A stretch of DNA of 64,000 nucleotides. Origin: Gigantopelta aegis (taxonomy: Eukaryota > Mollusca > Gastropoda > Neomphalida > Peltospiridae). The notes beneath the pieces were generated by a model, which was not told the origin of the DNA, ran no database searches, and saw only the letters and a program-made list of their open reading frames with translations. The translations under genes and the position numbers were made by a program. Location of the stretch: contig NW_024532994.1 in assembly GCF_016097555.1 (NCBI RefSeq), positions 1 through 64,000 of the forward strand. The letters are read 5' to 3'. Of the stretch, positions 1-10,895 are shown piece after piece. Numbering within the stretch: the stretch's first letter is position 1; the number at the start of each line of letters is the position of its first letter.

Positions 1-66
1 CAGTCCTACTAAAAAGATACTATAAAGATGATTTTGATATAATTAATATTATATACCTGATCTATA

Positions 67-112
67 CAGGTATAATACTTTTGTAGAAAGGTCGTGGTTT
101 AAAAAAGCCGTT
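67..112 (-). terminator. Histone 3' processing signal of H2A copy 1
   Basis: On the minus strand, downstream of the H2A stop, lies a GGC/T-run/A-run/GCC stem-loop (about 94-110, one side short by some bases) followed by a CTACAAAAG...CCTG block (67-90). Replication-dependent histone mRNAs end after such a stem-loop (bound by SLBP) and a purine-rich downstream element that pairs with U7 snRNA. The same two parts follow the other three histone genes here. Confidence 0.7.
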
Positions 113-162
113 TACTAGATAAAGAAAAGAAAACAAAAAGAAAATAGAGGGGGTGGTCCAGG

Positions 163-569
163 TTAGAATTCTTCGATTGACGATTACCTCTGGACAGATA
201 CCAAGTTTTCTTTAGGGGAAGAAGGACAGCATGGATGTTGGGAAAGGACACCACCCTGGGCAATGGTGGGACTCCAGCCAAGTAGCTTGTTCAACTCCTC
301 ATCATTACGGATGGCCAGTGGAGATGACGTGGGTTGACCCTCTGCTTCGTGTTATCTCCGGCAGCATTTCCAGCCAACTCTAGGATTCTCAGCAGTCAAG
401 TATTCCATAAACTGCAGCCAAGTAGACGGGGAGCACCAGCACCAATTCTTTCAGCATAGTTGCCTGTCTGAGAAGACGGTGGACACGACTCTACTGGAAA
501 CTGGAGTCCTGCACGAATAGAACGGCTTTAGCTTGGAACGAGCTTTGCATCCTTACCACGTCCAGACAT
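163..569 (-). CDS. Histone H2A, copy 1
   Basis: Core nucleosomal histone H2A. Read on the minus strand it starts MSGRGK, continues through the H2A signature AGLQFPVGR (partly frame-broken), the stretch specifying [15 protein letters not shown], and ends with an EEF-type tail before the stop at 163-165. The nucleotide sequence is nearly identical to the second H2A at 32578-32977, so identity is secure although the frame is interrupted several times by one- or two-base indels. The interruptions differ from those in copy 2, which points to sequence error. It has no intron and is divergent from H2B copy 1, with which it shares a 353-base promoter. The 3' stem-loop marks it as an S-phase, non-polyadenylated type. 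Confidence 0.9.
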
Positions 570-922
570 GATGAGTTTATTTAGCTGATGAAGAGAAGCT
601 GTGAAGAAAAAAAGGCAAAGAGATTTGCTGTGATTTGAAGATGTTTTCGCTGACTTTTTGCTCTAGTTGGAGGATTACTTGTTAGGATTACTGAACTAAC
701 CCACAATAAAAATTGCAAGCAACCTCAGCAACTGATGAATATCATCAGCAAGAGTGTGTAAATGACGTGGCAATATACTGTGGCCCACAAACTCAGTGAT
801 CTTGTTATATGATCCTAATCTTCAAAATAAAAAGCGCCAAGGGCTCGAGTGGACCAAGCAACAGTTCCAGCAGTGATTCCAGAGATTCAATTCCAAAGCA
901 AACATAAGAAAGGAAAACAATC
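570..922. promoter_or_regulatory. Shared H2A/H2B divergent promoter, copy 1
   Basis: This gap lies between the two histone start codons and is a near copy, in inverted orientation, of 32242-32577. Shared blocks include a TGACGTGGCAATATA stretch (about 763-777), the run GATCCTAATCTTCAAAAT (811-828) and a degraded CCAAT region near 700. Conservation of these blocks between the copies suggests they are the working promoter parts. Confidence 0.7.
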
Positions 923-1315
923 ATGCCCAGGCAAAGTAGCCAGCAAGACAAGGCGGAGAGAAGCGTGCACCAAATCCAGGTGTCTACTGGACAAGAAGAA
1001 GCGGAGAAAAGAACCGCAAGGAAAGTTATTCCATCTACATCTACAAGGTGTTGAAGCAGGTTCATCCCGAGATGGGTATCTCCAGCAAAGAAGCTTTTTT
1101 ATGAGCATCATGAACTCTTTTGTCAATGACATCTTTGAGGATTGCCACTGAAGTTTCTACGTCTTGCCCAATACAACAAGAAGTCCACCATCACCAGTAC
1201 GGGAAATTCCATGAATGCTGTTCGTCTCTGGTTGCCAGGTGAGAGCTGTCAAAACATGCTGTAGTCTGAGGGCCACCAAGGCTGTCACGCCAATACAACC
1301 AGCAGCAAAGAGTAA
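923..1315 (+). CDS. Histone H2B, copy 1
   Basis: Core histone H2B. It begins MPG and runs into KVASK; the alternate frames give [19 protein letters not shown], the H2B helix region, then [13 protein letters not shown], and the end specifies AVTKYTSSK before TAA at 1313-1315. It is intronless and pairs head-to-head with H2A copy 1. The frame is broken by several short indels that do not match those of the second copy at 31870-32241. A stem-loop/HDE 3' end follows within 45 bases of the stop. Confidence 0.88.
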
Positions 1316-1354
1316 ATGCTTGCATTGGTGTTCTCCTTTTTCTTTTTTCTCTTA

Positions 1355-1401
1355 AACGGCTTTTTTAAAAAGCCACCAAGTCTTACAAAAGATATCTCCT
1401 G
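1355..1401 (+). terminator. Histone 3' stem-loop and HDE of H2B copy 1
   Basis: A perfect GGC-T-run-A-run-GCC hairpin at 1358-1374 is followed by ACCA and, after a short gap, TTACAAAAGATATCTCCTG (1383-1401). These are the SLBP stem-loop and the U7-type downstream element of replication-dependent histone genes. Confidence 0.85.
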
Positions 1402-1705
1402 TTTTTATATTTCTATAACATTGTTATTTTTACTATTCCAATAATAATCCATGTCACACAGTTTAATGAGTTTATTAGAGGGTGGGTCCATAAGATAATC
1501 AAAATCATAATTCCCTTTATTTTTTGCTAGGAGATGAGCATAAAAAATTATGAACTGTAAAGAGAATTATTTTTTTAAAAAAAAATTAGAGAAAGTTTTT
1601 AGAATATAGGGAGATTGATATCTTTGAGCCAAAGTTTAAATATCAAAAAAGGTTCAAAAGTCACAAGAAACGAAAGCAAGAAAATGATATATAATATTCA
1701 TTTAA
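1402..1705. other. AT-rich spacer between H2B and BRPF
   Basis: No gene, repeat family or RNA was recognised. It separates the H2B 3' end (plus) from the convergent 3' end of BRPF (minus) and presumably holds the BRPF 3' UTR. Confidence 0.5.
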
Positions 1706-4700
1706 TTAGTAGACATAAGAAGAATGTGAGTGGTATGATGGTGGTTGTATATAATATACTAAGTACTGTACTGCTACAATCTGATTCTTCAGCATTGTTG
1801 GATTTAATAACTTTCTCAAATACGAGCATTGCTCTTTCATAAGCCTGTGTTTAACAGATCTCTTACTAGCTTCAACTGTAGCACTGTGATTTGACAATGT
1901 ATCAAAGTCTTTGTTACGTCCTAAGTAGTCAATGGTACTAGGATGTAAACCATTTGCCTAGAAAATGATAAAATATTTATGGTAAAGTCTTGGCTAAAGT
2001 AATGTAAGTAGGATTTATTACCATGTTCTTCTTCCATCAAAGAAATCTAATAGTAGTGTATTTTGAGGATTTTTTCACTCTGTGTTCTAATACTTCTTTG
2101 ATGGTGCTTGAATGAACTCTCCCATTCACTCGCATACCTTCTGATGGCATATCTGGATCAATGATCTAACATTAAAAAAATATATATATAAACAGAGCCA
2201 GTGTTATTATATTTCTTTACCAGTGCTGGATATGGAGGATATCCACGACATTTAGCCCAACAAGGTCCAATGGTTGAGGTATGGTCAGTCACGCCATTGA
2301 CAAACCATTTAATCCTTTTAAGAATAATGCTTTGAGACATCCTTTGTTAGTGACTGCTTCTTTCTTTTTGTAATGGGATGTTTCACTATCACTTCCTAAA
2401 CTATGCTTCTCTTTCTTTTGTAGACTTAGTGGGATGGATGGATATAAACAGTTAAAATCTTCAAACACTACTAGCTGATGGTATTCTTTGTCTAACTACT
2501 GGTGTCTTCAAGTTGAGGATCAGATATTAAACATCTGATGATGGAGAATGTGGTTATTCTGTCGTCACCACTTGACTCTACTCCCTCATTAGCTACAGAG
2601 GATGAGCTACCTAAAAATGATGTCTAGTACTCGATCGTGTTCTTGACGTGGGTCACCAACTTCCCCCTCAGAGTTACTTGTTTCATCATTAGCCTTGGTC
2701 GAGGTTCTCCGGTCGCGTTTTCTTCTCTCACATGCCATTGGGTAGCTCCTATTTCTTCTTTTGAGGTCGACGTCTTGGTTTGTACTGTTTGTACATAGCT
2801 TTTCTCTTCCCAAGTTACTCTAGAGGTGTGTGGTTTGTCTTCTTTTCTGATGTTGAATGTAATAGTGATCTTGTTCTACAGTTTTCTTTTCAACTACTAC
2901 TGCTTCTCCTCAATCTTCCTCCCCCCCTCATCTTCACCCTCCCCTTCATCTTCTCCTCCTCATGGTTCATCTCTTCTTCCTCCTCCTCTCCTTTCTCATC
3001 CTCTCTCCTTCGTCTTCGAATCCTTCTGTTTCTTCTTCATCCTCCTCTCCTTCTCTTCTTCTTCTTCTTTTCTCTACTTCCTCTTCTTCATCACCATCCT
3101 CCCTCCTCTACCTCTTCATTACCTTCTCTCATTTCAATGTCATCAATATCCATTACAGCAGGAGCACTAATAGATTTTAGGAAGTGGACTATCTTTTCCT
3201 CTTTCATCCTCTTCTTGTTTTTGAGTTTGTATTGTTTTAGCCCGCTCTTCCAGCTTGATTCCCAGAGGAAGAAGAAATAGCACGCCGACTTACTGTCAGT
3301 CTAAGGCTGCCATGAACGTAATTGACTTGCCAAACCTTCAGCCTCTTGAGGTGGAGTGGGTGCTTTTTTCCGACGCAGGAGGTGATCCGTGAGTGAAGGA
3401 AGCATCCTAATTAAACATTATCAAACAATTTGTCTCCAGCCATTATGGAGCTGGGCTTACTTGGATCATTTAGCAATTTATCACGTAGTTTGATCTGACG
3501 TTTCAAAGCACTAATTCTTTTCGAAGTGTTATTTCACGAGACTTCCCCCCAGCAGCTACATAACACAAACACAATCAACAACTTTAGAAATTTATTTTAT
3601 ATCACACTTACATCCTTTACACTGAGACTCTTAAAAAACACTCAGTTGTCCTCAAAGATACTCTACCTGCTCATCTAATGAAGTACTATTTCAAAGTCTT
3701 TCTCGTGGATGGATGAGGCGTGACTTAGCAAAAATCACCTTCTATGATTAAAAAGTAATAATTGAATGTAAGGAGGTACACAACATTATGTTAAACTCTT
3801 TGTGAAACATGTCTGTGGCTGTCGCTGGAATATGAGCAGCAGCATGGGCGTGAGAGGGGGAGGGTTCCTCTTACATCAGGGTCATGCATACCAGTGACTC
3901 GACTGATAGAGCAGACTCAATTTGTTTGTGAGCTTGTTCTATACATACATTTACCTAATGAAAGAGGAGAAGATATTTATCAAACATACTTCAAAGTTTA
4001 TTATTAGCATTTTTAAAAAAAATTGTAGTATACTAAAACAAACCTGCATCTTTGATTCTTACAGCGTGCCCTATAATAGATAGGGTCTTTCTGGTTATAT
4101 TATCATAGCATTGTCCATAATAATGTTGTAATCTTTCTCAATCATGCCTCAATGTTGGCATTTGATGTGTCTCCATTTTTTCTTTATTTTTTTTTTCTTC
4201 ATGGTTCCCAAATCCATAGGTTTTATTTATAAGATTAAATAGTCTGGAACTTCTAAGTAAAAGAACATTTTATAATATACAAATTGGCTAGTGGAAATTA
4301 CTCATACCCTCTTCTAGAGATACCTTTAAGGGTTCTGCCAATATATCCTCAGCAGCTGATATCCTCCTTAGTTGCTCGTACTCATCTTTTAGGAGAGTTC
4401 TCTTCATCTATACCTTCTTTGGAGTGACTCTAACCTTCTCCCCGACTAATACTCTTCAGATTCAGATCTTTCTTATCTGTTGAAATAATAGCATTAACAA
4501 ATGATAATAGGATCTATTTAGTTTGACATAAACTTGTTCTGTTTTTAATCTTCTCTCTTTTTCTGACCAGTTCAACAAGCATGCGTGCTCGCTCTAAATC
4601 ATGACGAAGTGCCCTTCCATAAAATCTCAACTGCTCAAATAAGGCTTCTCTCTCTTCTTCAGAGAGATTCTAATTAAAATATTAATATATTACAGGAGAC

Positions 4701-6634
4701 TATCCAGTTTCCTCACTTACAATGACATTGTGGTCTCTGACTTTACTGTTAGCTTGAAGACGACGTCTAAAAGAGGGACCTCCCCATTCCGAGATTGTCG
4801 CTTCAGTTTTCCAGTAACTTACAATTTTGGTTTGGTATGAATTGTGACTTCTTATGTAGTGACACACAATTAACTATACGGTCTAATCGTCACACAATGA
4901 AAACATAAAAAATACATATTCAAAATGTTTCAGATAGGTTTTACCTGTTGCTGTGGAATGTAAGGAAGATTGACAACAGGTGCTTGCAAGACACGTGTTC
5001 TTCCAGAATATTCCTAGCTCTCTTTACTTACTTTGCTCTCACCTTTGCCCTTTTTCTGAGCAGAGCCATCTACCTACCATCCCCTCTGTCTCTACATCAC
5101 CCTGACCCTGAGATACAATGAAGACTCCTTCAGTTTGTTCCTCTTTTTATTATTCACCACCACTTTCACCTAGATTTGATATTTTCCATCAATTATTTTT
5201 ACGAGCTGCTGAGGGTGTGGCTATCAGAGAAAGCAGACTTACATACTTCACCTCTTTCATACCTATTTCATATTTTCATGCAAAAGAATTAGCTTGTTGA
5301 GCACATGTAACATGAAAAGCACAAACATAACAATTGGCTTTGGCACATTGACCAACAGGCACCACACGCTTACGACAAATTGTGCACAGGAGTTTCCATC
5401 GATGCCTTAGGGAAATCCTGTATCCATCAATGGGTTCCAGATAAAAACAGGATTTTGAAAACTGGACTTCAGGAAGTAGCCATAGACCACAAATAACGTG
5501 TGATCCCAACGAGAGTCTACATGTTTGCTTGAAAGCTCCACCTTTATGTCGGTCACATAAAACACAATCCACACTACGTGAAGGAGACTTGGAGACATCG
5601 TCGGCAAAGCCATGACCCTCTGGAATATAGGGGAACACCATAGCACTCTTGATGAACCAGCTAGATTGCACACTGTCACAAAATAGTAATAGCGTTTGTG
5701 TGTGGTTTGGGCATTCACATTCATGTGTAAGATACAACAGACAGCATTCTCACTCAATGTTGTAGGGATTAACAGCTCGTCACCACTATGACTCCAACTA
5801 AATGACTTTCAAAGACACACTCCCGTCTCCAAACGCATCCATTAACAACTCAAACACTTCCTGGGGAACTGACGTTAAGCGACCTTCATTTTTCTCATCT
5901 TTATTTATCATGACCAACCATTAGGGTAGTTTCTTCATACCATATCATTATTCAACCAATATCATCCATTTCTTTCTACTGACCTGCCTCAATGAATCGA
6001 TAATACCACTGAGTCACGGACTGGGGCATCTTGACTCGCACTCGATTCCCTCTATAATAAACTACATTGGGTTCAGGCAAAGAAATCTTTTGGTTAGCTG
6101 TACTATCTTGTGATGGTGTCTTTAATTTGACTTTTCTTGCCTTTGTTTTCTGTTCACCCTTGGGATCTGAGGGGTTGCTCACTCTCGTCCGTCTGCTGTT
6201 GGGGTATGAGATTTAGGTAAATGGGTATCTCCCTTGTCTGTTTCATGTTGCTCCTTTGTTCTCAATATCACTCATACTATCTACCAAATATAGATCATCA
6301 TCAATCACAATTCTGTGGTAGTCCCGCTTTCAAAATTCTACTTCAAAGGTCGTTGAGACTCGGCCCAAGTCAGGGCCTCTCTCTTGGGGTTTTTCTTCCG
6401 AGAGTTCATACGGGGAGCTTGGCATTCTGGCCGGACTTCCCTGGGTGTGTCCTCTCCAAGCAAGACATCGTGGGACTTTTGTAATACCTCATGAACTGTC
6501 CAAAAATATGATAATAGAATACCAGCTAAAACTCCTGTAGACTTTCTGACATACTGGACACTTGAAACGGGTATGGCCTGTTCTCTGTATTGTTGGGCCA
6601 GTACTTTTGTGTCGACACTATTTGTATCTGACAT
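1706..6634 (-). CDS. BRPF1/2/3-like: BRPF-type peregrin, scaffold of MYST acetyltransferase complexes
   Basis: BRPF proteins scaffold KAT6 (MOZ/MORF) and HBO1 histone acetyltransferases with ING5 and MEAF6 and read histone H3. Read from 6634 downwards the parts come in family order: a C2H2 finger [13 protein letters not shown] (about 6530-6580); TWAESQRLVEVEF (6330-6375); the EPC-like N-terminal motif ending [10 protein letters not shown] (5985-6090); [13 protein letters not shown] (5830-5880); PHD1 with YIPEG; a zinc knuckle and PHD2 with CALW-like and KANCY...FHVTCAQQA signatures (5290-5600); [19 protein letters not shown] (4555-4615); a bromodomain with VPDYL and KPMDLGTMK (4050-4260); an acidic stretch (2880-3280); and a PWWP domain with [15 protein letters not shown] (2170-2270). 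At least ten exons are present. The start MSDTNSVD just before the zinc finger is the likely initiator. Frame breaks are scattered and look like sequencing errors. Which vertebrate paralogue it corresponds to cannot be said; a pre-duplication single gene is likely. Confidence 0.88.
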
Positions 6635-7132
6635 GATTCAAGCTTTATCTAGGTCCTAATGAAGAGATTTCTTAATGAGTTAATACAAAGTAAAACTATA
6701 TCAGAGTCAACTTTGTCTCAGAAGCCAAGTTCAATAAGACTGGGAGTGACTGTAATTATCTCCACCCTTCAATTCAATTGTACTAAAGAATAAAGACTGC
6801 ACACAGATTCACATATTGGGCCTCTCTTTCGTTTCAAATAGTCTGGAAACCACTCAGAGATATTAATAAAGCTACTGTTTTCTTTTTAAACCACCAATCA
6901 TGGTGGCATAGACTCTGAAGATTTCGAATGGGCGGCCATTTACAGATTACAAAAATATCACGTGATTGATTCGTAACTAGCTGTAAAAGCTTAGCCAGCG
7001 CCCACATGTTATTATACATCTTGGCATAAAACCTAACAGCCCTGACTTCTCTTGAATAGGAGCCAAGTCTTCAGATATTTGCACTAAAGCTCTACTTGAA
7101 TTTCCTGTCTTGTAACTTATTTTCAACAAATC
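6635..7132. promoter_or_regulatory. Divergent promoter between BRPF and ALAS
   Basis: About 500 bases separate the two start codons. It contains a YY1-like GGCGGCCATTT at 6931-6941 and an E-box TATCACGTGATTG at about 6956-6968. No IRE-type CAGUG hairpin was found in the part that would be the ALAS 5' UTR. Function of the sites is inferred from motif match only. Confidence 0.5.
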
Positions 7133-8230
7133 ATGATCACGTCAAAGTGTCCATTCTTGGGTTCGGGTAAGGTGTACATCAAAATTCTTGCAGCATTCAG
7201 GATCCTCATTTGGTCACTACGCTCAACATTGTCCAGTAAATGTCTCGTCTGTTAATGCAAACTGCAACACTTGCCTACTTCTGCTGCTAATTCAACTGGA
7301 ACAGCTGTAATTCAGCAAGCAAAGCTAGGTAAGATAATGAATAAAAATTATGATAGTCATATGAATAATTTTCTCATCTTATCCGCCATTTCGTATTATA
7401 TTTATTTATTATATGCAAAAATTTTCTTTAAATTCAGAACGGCTCTATTTCAGCATCCATAGCAGCTTACCTCGCTCTTCCATCAAGACTGGTCAATGTC
7501 CTTTTCAAGGACTGCTACCTGCACGAGGTATCTCTACTTCTACTGCCTCCCTCAATTCTGGTGGTAGTGGTATCAATTTTCAAAAGACTTCAACCAATTC
7601 TGAAAAGACTCCAACTAGGGAGGGTATTATTCCATCAGGTTAGTGCCATAAGATAGTTTTAGAATCATAGCTGCAACAAAAATACAATTGTTATAATCGA
7701 TTATTATCAATCTAATTTATTTTATTGTTATTGTTTAAAATTGTTATTTAATTATCAAACAGTTTTAGTAATAATGATTTGTTTGTACAGGGAAGTGCCC
7801 ATTTCGTTGGTCTGATTTTTTGACTGATACTCTCAAAGACCAAGCTCACCAAACCTCAGCCAAAGACTGTTGGAATACCACTAACAGGTAAATTTCTTAA
7901 TGTTCTCTCATCAAAAAATCATCTTGTTAAAATCTATCATTAAAAATCAAAACAATGATAGCATTTTGAATTTACTAGCTGCAGACTTTCAGTATCTCTG
8001 TTTATACTACCTCTGACCTATGTACTATCCCTTGACCATAGCAATCGTGTTCTTAATTCAATAATAGAAATAGTAATGTCTTGAATTGGCTTGTGCATGA
8101 CTAGTGGGTTGGCATGATTAACACTTGAATTAATGTTTTACAACTTATAGTTTGCACTCTTTATACATAATAGGACTTCTACATGGTATTGTTGCCCAAT
8201 AGTCCGTGCAGAATGTTGTACATGTTACTC

Positions 8231-8329
<99 letters not shown>

Positions 8330-9904
8330 ACTCACTCACTCAAAACTATTGCAGTTGATGGACAAGTTGATTATGATCATTTCTTCTCAATGAAGATTCA
8401 AGATAAAATTGACGACATGAGTTACCGCCAATTCAGAGTGTTAGCTCGGTAAACGGTAATGCTAAGCAATTTCCCACAGCCTAAGCATTTGTCAAGATTC
8501 GAATATGAACCCTAGATGAAGGAAGAGATATCACTGTTTGGTGCTCCAATGATACCATGGGCATGAGTAAACATCCAGCTGTATTACAAGCTACCATCAG
8601 TAAAGAAAACTATACAAGAATTAGGTCATGACTTATTATTGTGTAATTGTTACGAAGGAAATTAGTATAAATTATATAGTTACACAATTGAAACTTGTTT
8701 TGTCTTCCAATTCTAGTGATTCTATTACTCTTAAACATGGTATCACGCGCTGGATGGGGACTCGTAATATTTCAGGAACCAGTTATTATCATTGTGCTTT
8801 GGAAAAAGAAGTTGCCTCACTTCATCAAAAAGAGGCGGGTCTTATTTTCAGCTCCTGTTATGTTGCCAATGATGCAACTTTATCAACTCTTTTGCCAAAT
8901 GTTACCTGATTGTGTCATCTTTTCCGTGATGCTGAGAAATCACGCCTCATGTGCATAGCTGGCATTCGCACATAGTGGTGCAAAAAAGAACTCTTCCGTC
9001 ACATGATCCTGCCCGTAATTGGAAAAGACTCCTTCAAAAATATGATCATCCTCTTCGACCCAAATTAGTAGCTTTGAATCTGTCTATTCAATGACTGTGA
9101 TATTGGTGGTCTATTAAAGAGATCTGTGAAGATATCGCGTAAATATAATGCTATACATTTATTGACGAAGTCCATGCTGTTGGATTATATGGTGACAGTG
9201 GAGCTGGGGTGGCTGAAGGGATGGGGGGGGGACGGAGTGATGGATCAATGCGACATCATCATGGGACCCTAGGAAAGGCATTTGGTGTAGCTGGTGGTTA
9301 CATAGTTGGATCAGCTCATTGATCGATATGATACGTAGCTATGCAGCTGGATTTATTTTCACAACTGCCATGCCCCCACTACAAGCTGTAGCTGCTCTGA
9401 AGTCCCATTCAAATATTAAGAGGAGAAGAGGGCAGGGCACTTCGTCGACTTCATCAGGCATCTGTGAAACAGCTCAGAGCAGCTTTTTGTACATGCTGGA
9501 TTACCTGTTGTTCCTTGCCCAAGTCATATCATCCCTCTTCATGTGAGTTATTAGCTATATTTCATACTATTCATATTTCAGCCTATATCTCTATTCTGTA
9601 GGTTGGTAATGCTGAACTTTGTACTAAAGCATCTCGTCTGATGATGGAGAAACCATGGTATTTATGTTCAAGATATCAACTATCCTACTGTACACGAGGA
9701 GAAGAGAAGCTACGGATTGCTCCCTACACTCATCATACTGATGAAATGAAGGAGGTATTTGTCAATGCTCTTGTCGATACGTGGGAGGAACTGGGTATCC
9801 CATTGGTTGAAGATCATGTTCCTGAGCCCTCTTGTTATAGGATTGGGATCGATGTTCCACTGCCTATTGCAATCAGGTCATGCTTAAATTTTATGATTAA
9901 ATGA
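7133..9904 (+). CDS. ALAS: 5-aminolevulinate synthase, mitochondrial
   Basis: ALAS condenses glycine and succinyl-CoA to 5-aminolevulinate, the first committed step of heme synthesis, in the mitochondrial matrix with PLP. The start [11 protein letters not shown] fits vertebrate ALAS1, which begins with a CPFL heme motif a few residues in. Three Cys-Pro-Phe heme regulatory motifs are visible: 7145-7156, 7494-7505 and 7793-7804. The catalytic core then follows: YDHFF (about 8369), [14 protein letters not shown] (8540-8585), GTRNISGT (8758), [18 protein letters not shown] (8820-8875), [12 protein letters not shown] (9160-9195), and GTLGKAFG with the PLP lysine codon at 9275-9277. The end carries [18 protein letters not shown] (9670-9740). 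Introns are short; the one at about 7890-8350 holds a long CT microsatellite. The C-terminus near 9904 is approximate. It is followed by ferritin in the same direction. Confidence 0.92.
8233..8334. repeat. (CT)n microsatellite with CACT tail
   Basis: About 90 bases of CT dinucleotides, with a single GT interruption near 8291, are followed by four ACTC units. It sits in an ALAS intron, ending about 20 bases before the splice acceptor, where it could act as an extended pyrimidine tract. Confidence 0.95.
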
Positions 9905-10189
9905 ACTTAATTTACTTAGATGATCATCATACTATTGATTTTCAGGTGATTTGCTATTAACATCCTGTTATGAATATACATTTAGTCACGAGTTTTAATA
10001 AGAAAAAAATATTAGTTTTGATACACCTCAGCAATTCCTTATAAAGGTTTAGTACTTTAGCTATCTGCGCATGCTCATGGGAATGACTGATTAAACAATA
10101 TATTATAGCACTTTAGCTATCTGCGCATGCTCAGTATGACCTTGTGAATCATATGACTGCTTAAAAACAATATTTTATAACTAATTAAA
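9905..10189. promoter_or_regulatory. ALAS-ferritin spacer with two NRF1-like direct repeats
   Basis: A 23-base direct repeat occurs at 10055-10077 and 10111-10133, starting CTTTAGCTAT and ending TGCGCATGCTCA. The core TGCGCATGC matches the NRF1 (alpha-PAL) half-site pair TGCGCATGCGC except near its end. The copies are 56 bases apart and lie 220-300 bases upstream of the ferritin ATG. Transcription-factor binding is inferred. Confidence 0.55.
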
Positions 10190-10220
10190 CCAATCAGATT
10201 TGCCAGATTCTGTTATAAAA
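10190..10220 (+). promoter_or_regulatory. Ferritin CCAAT box and TATA box
   Basis: CCAATCAG begins at 10190 and TATAAAA lies at 10214-10220. A TATA box here predicts transcription starting near 10245, just before the IRE, which is where cap-proximal IREs need to be. Confidence 0.6.
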
Positions 10221-10251
10221 ACCTACTGTTTTAGACTTTTCTTCACATTGT

Positions 10252-10277
10252 CTTGCTGTGGCAGTGGACTGCACGGG
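10252..10277 (+). promoter_or_regulatory. Iron-responsive element (IRE) in ferritin 5' UTR
   Basis: The RNA can fold as a four-pair lower stem (10252-10255 with 10274-10277), a single bulged C at 10256, a five-pair upper stem (10257-10261 with 10269-10273) and a loop CAGUGGA (10262-10268). Bulged C, five upper pairs and CAGUG are the defining IRE features. The loop has seven bases where six are usual, which may be an inserted base in this error-prone sequence. In low iron, IRP binding to such an element blocks ferritin translation. It is 77 bases upstream of the ATG. Confidence 0.8.
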
Positions 10278-10353
10278 CATTTCTAAGGTCTTATCTTCTA
10301 AACAAAGTCATCTTTTTGTCCATTCTACTAACCTTATTACAAATCTCAAAACA

Positions 10354-10895
10354 ATGGCCGGTTACGACTATGTCCAACTTGGACGAACTGGTTCGCCAGA
10401 ATTACCATCCTGAGTCTGAGGAGGGGTGAACAAAATCAAAAACATGGAGTTGTCAGCCATGTATGCCTATCTGTCTATGGTAAGTCTAATCACAAGGCAC
10501 GAATTAATAACTGTCATTGTTCCTCTCTTTAGTCCTACTATTTTGATCGAGCTGACGTGGCACTACCCCACTTCGCTGAGTACTTCAAAAGAACGCCGAG
10601 GAAGAACTTGAGCATGCTCAGAAGTTCATGAAGTTTCAGAACAAACGTGGCTGGCAAGATCATTCTCTACGATATCAAGAAACCTGAGAAGGATGAGTGG
10701 GGAAGAGGAATGGATGCCATGTACTGCAGCCACTGGCCCTGGAGCGCAAGGTCATCAGCTCTCTTGGATCTTCATGCTGATCACGCCGACACAACACAAC
10801 AGACTTACCAGATGTCTGATTTCATTGAGGGGAATTTCCTCCATGAGCAGGTGGATGCCATTAAGGAGCTGACTGGTCACATCACCAACCTTTAA
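10354..10895 (+). CDS. Ferritin, heavy-chain type
   Basis: Ferritin forms a 24-subunit cage that oxidises Fe(II) and stores Fe(III). The protein starts MAGYDYVQL and soon gives RQNYHPESEEG.NKQI, then NMELSAMYAYLSM (helix A with the ferroxidase Glu), an intron at about 10480-10533, and then SYYFDRADVALPHFAEYF. Next come AEEELEHAQKFMKFQNKRGG (ferroxidase Glu and His), KPEKDEWG..MDAM, and SDFIEGNFLHEQVDAIKEL to the end GHITNL and TAA at 10893-10895. Ferroxidase residues indicate an H-type, iron-oxidising subunit. No signal peptide is evident, so it is probably cytosolic. Three or so indels interrupt the frame. The 5' UTR carries an IRE, and ALAS lies directly upstream on the same strand. Confidence 0.93.

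Noticed and set aside
2780-3280. Long plus-strand Ser/Leu/Phe-rich open frames
   Set aside because: They are the antisense of a GAA/GAG-rich exon region of BRPF that encodes an acidic stretch on the minus strand.
6900-7132. An IRE in the ALAS leader
   Set aside because: No CAGUG loop with flanking stems was found; only ferritin has one here.
8145-8452. Ser-Leu or Arg-Glu repeat proteins over the CT tract
   Set aside because: Pure products of translating a dinucleotide microsatellite inside an ALAS intron; only the right-hand end (VDYDHFF) is genuine ALAS exon.
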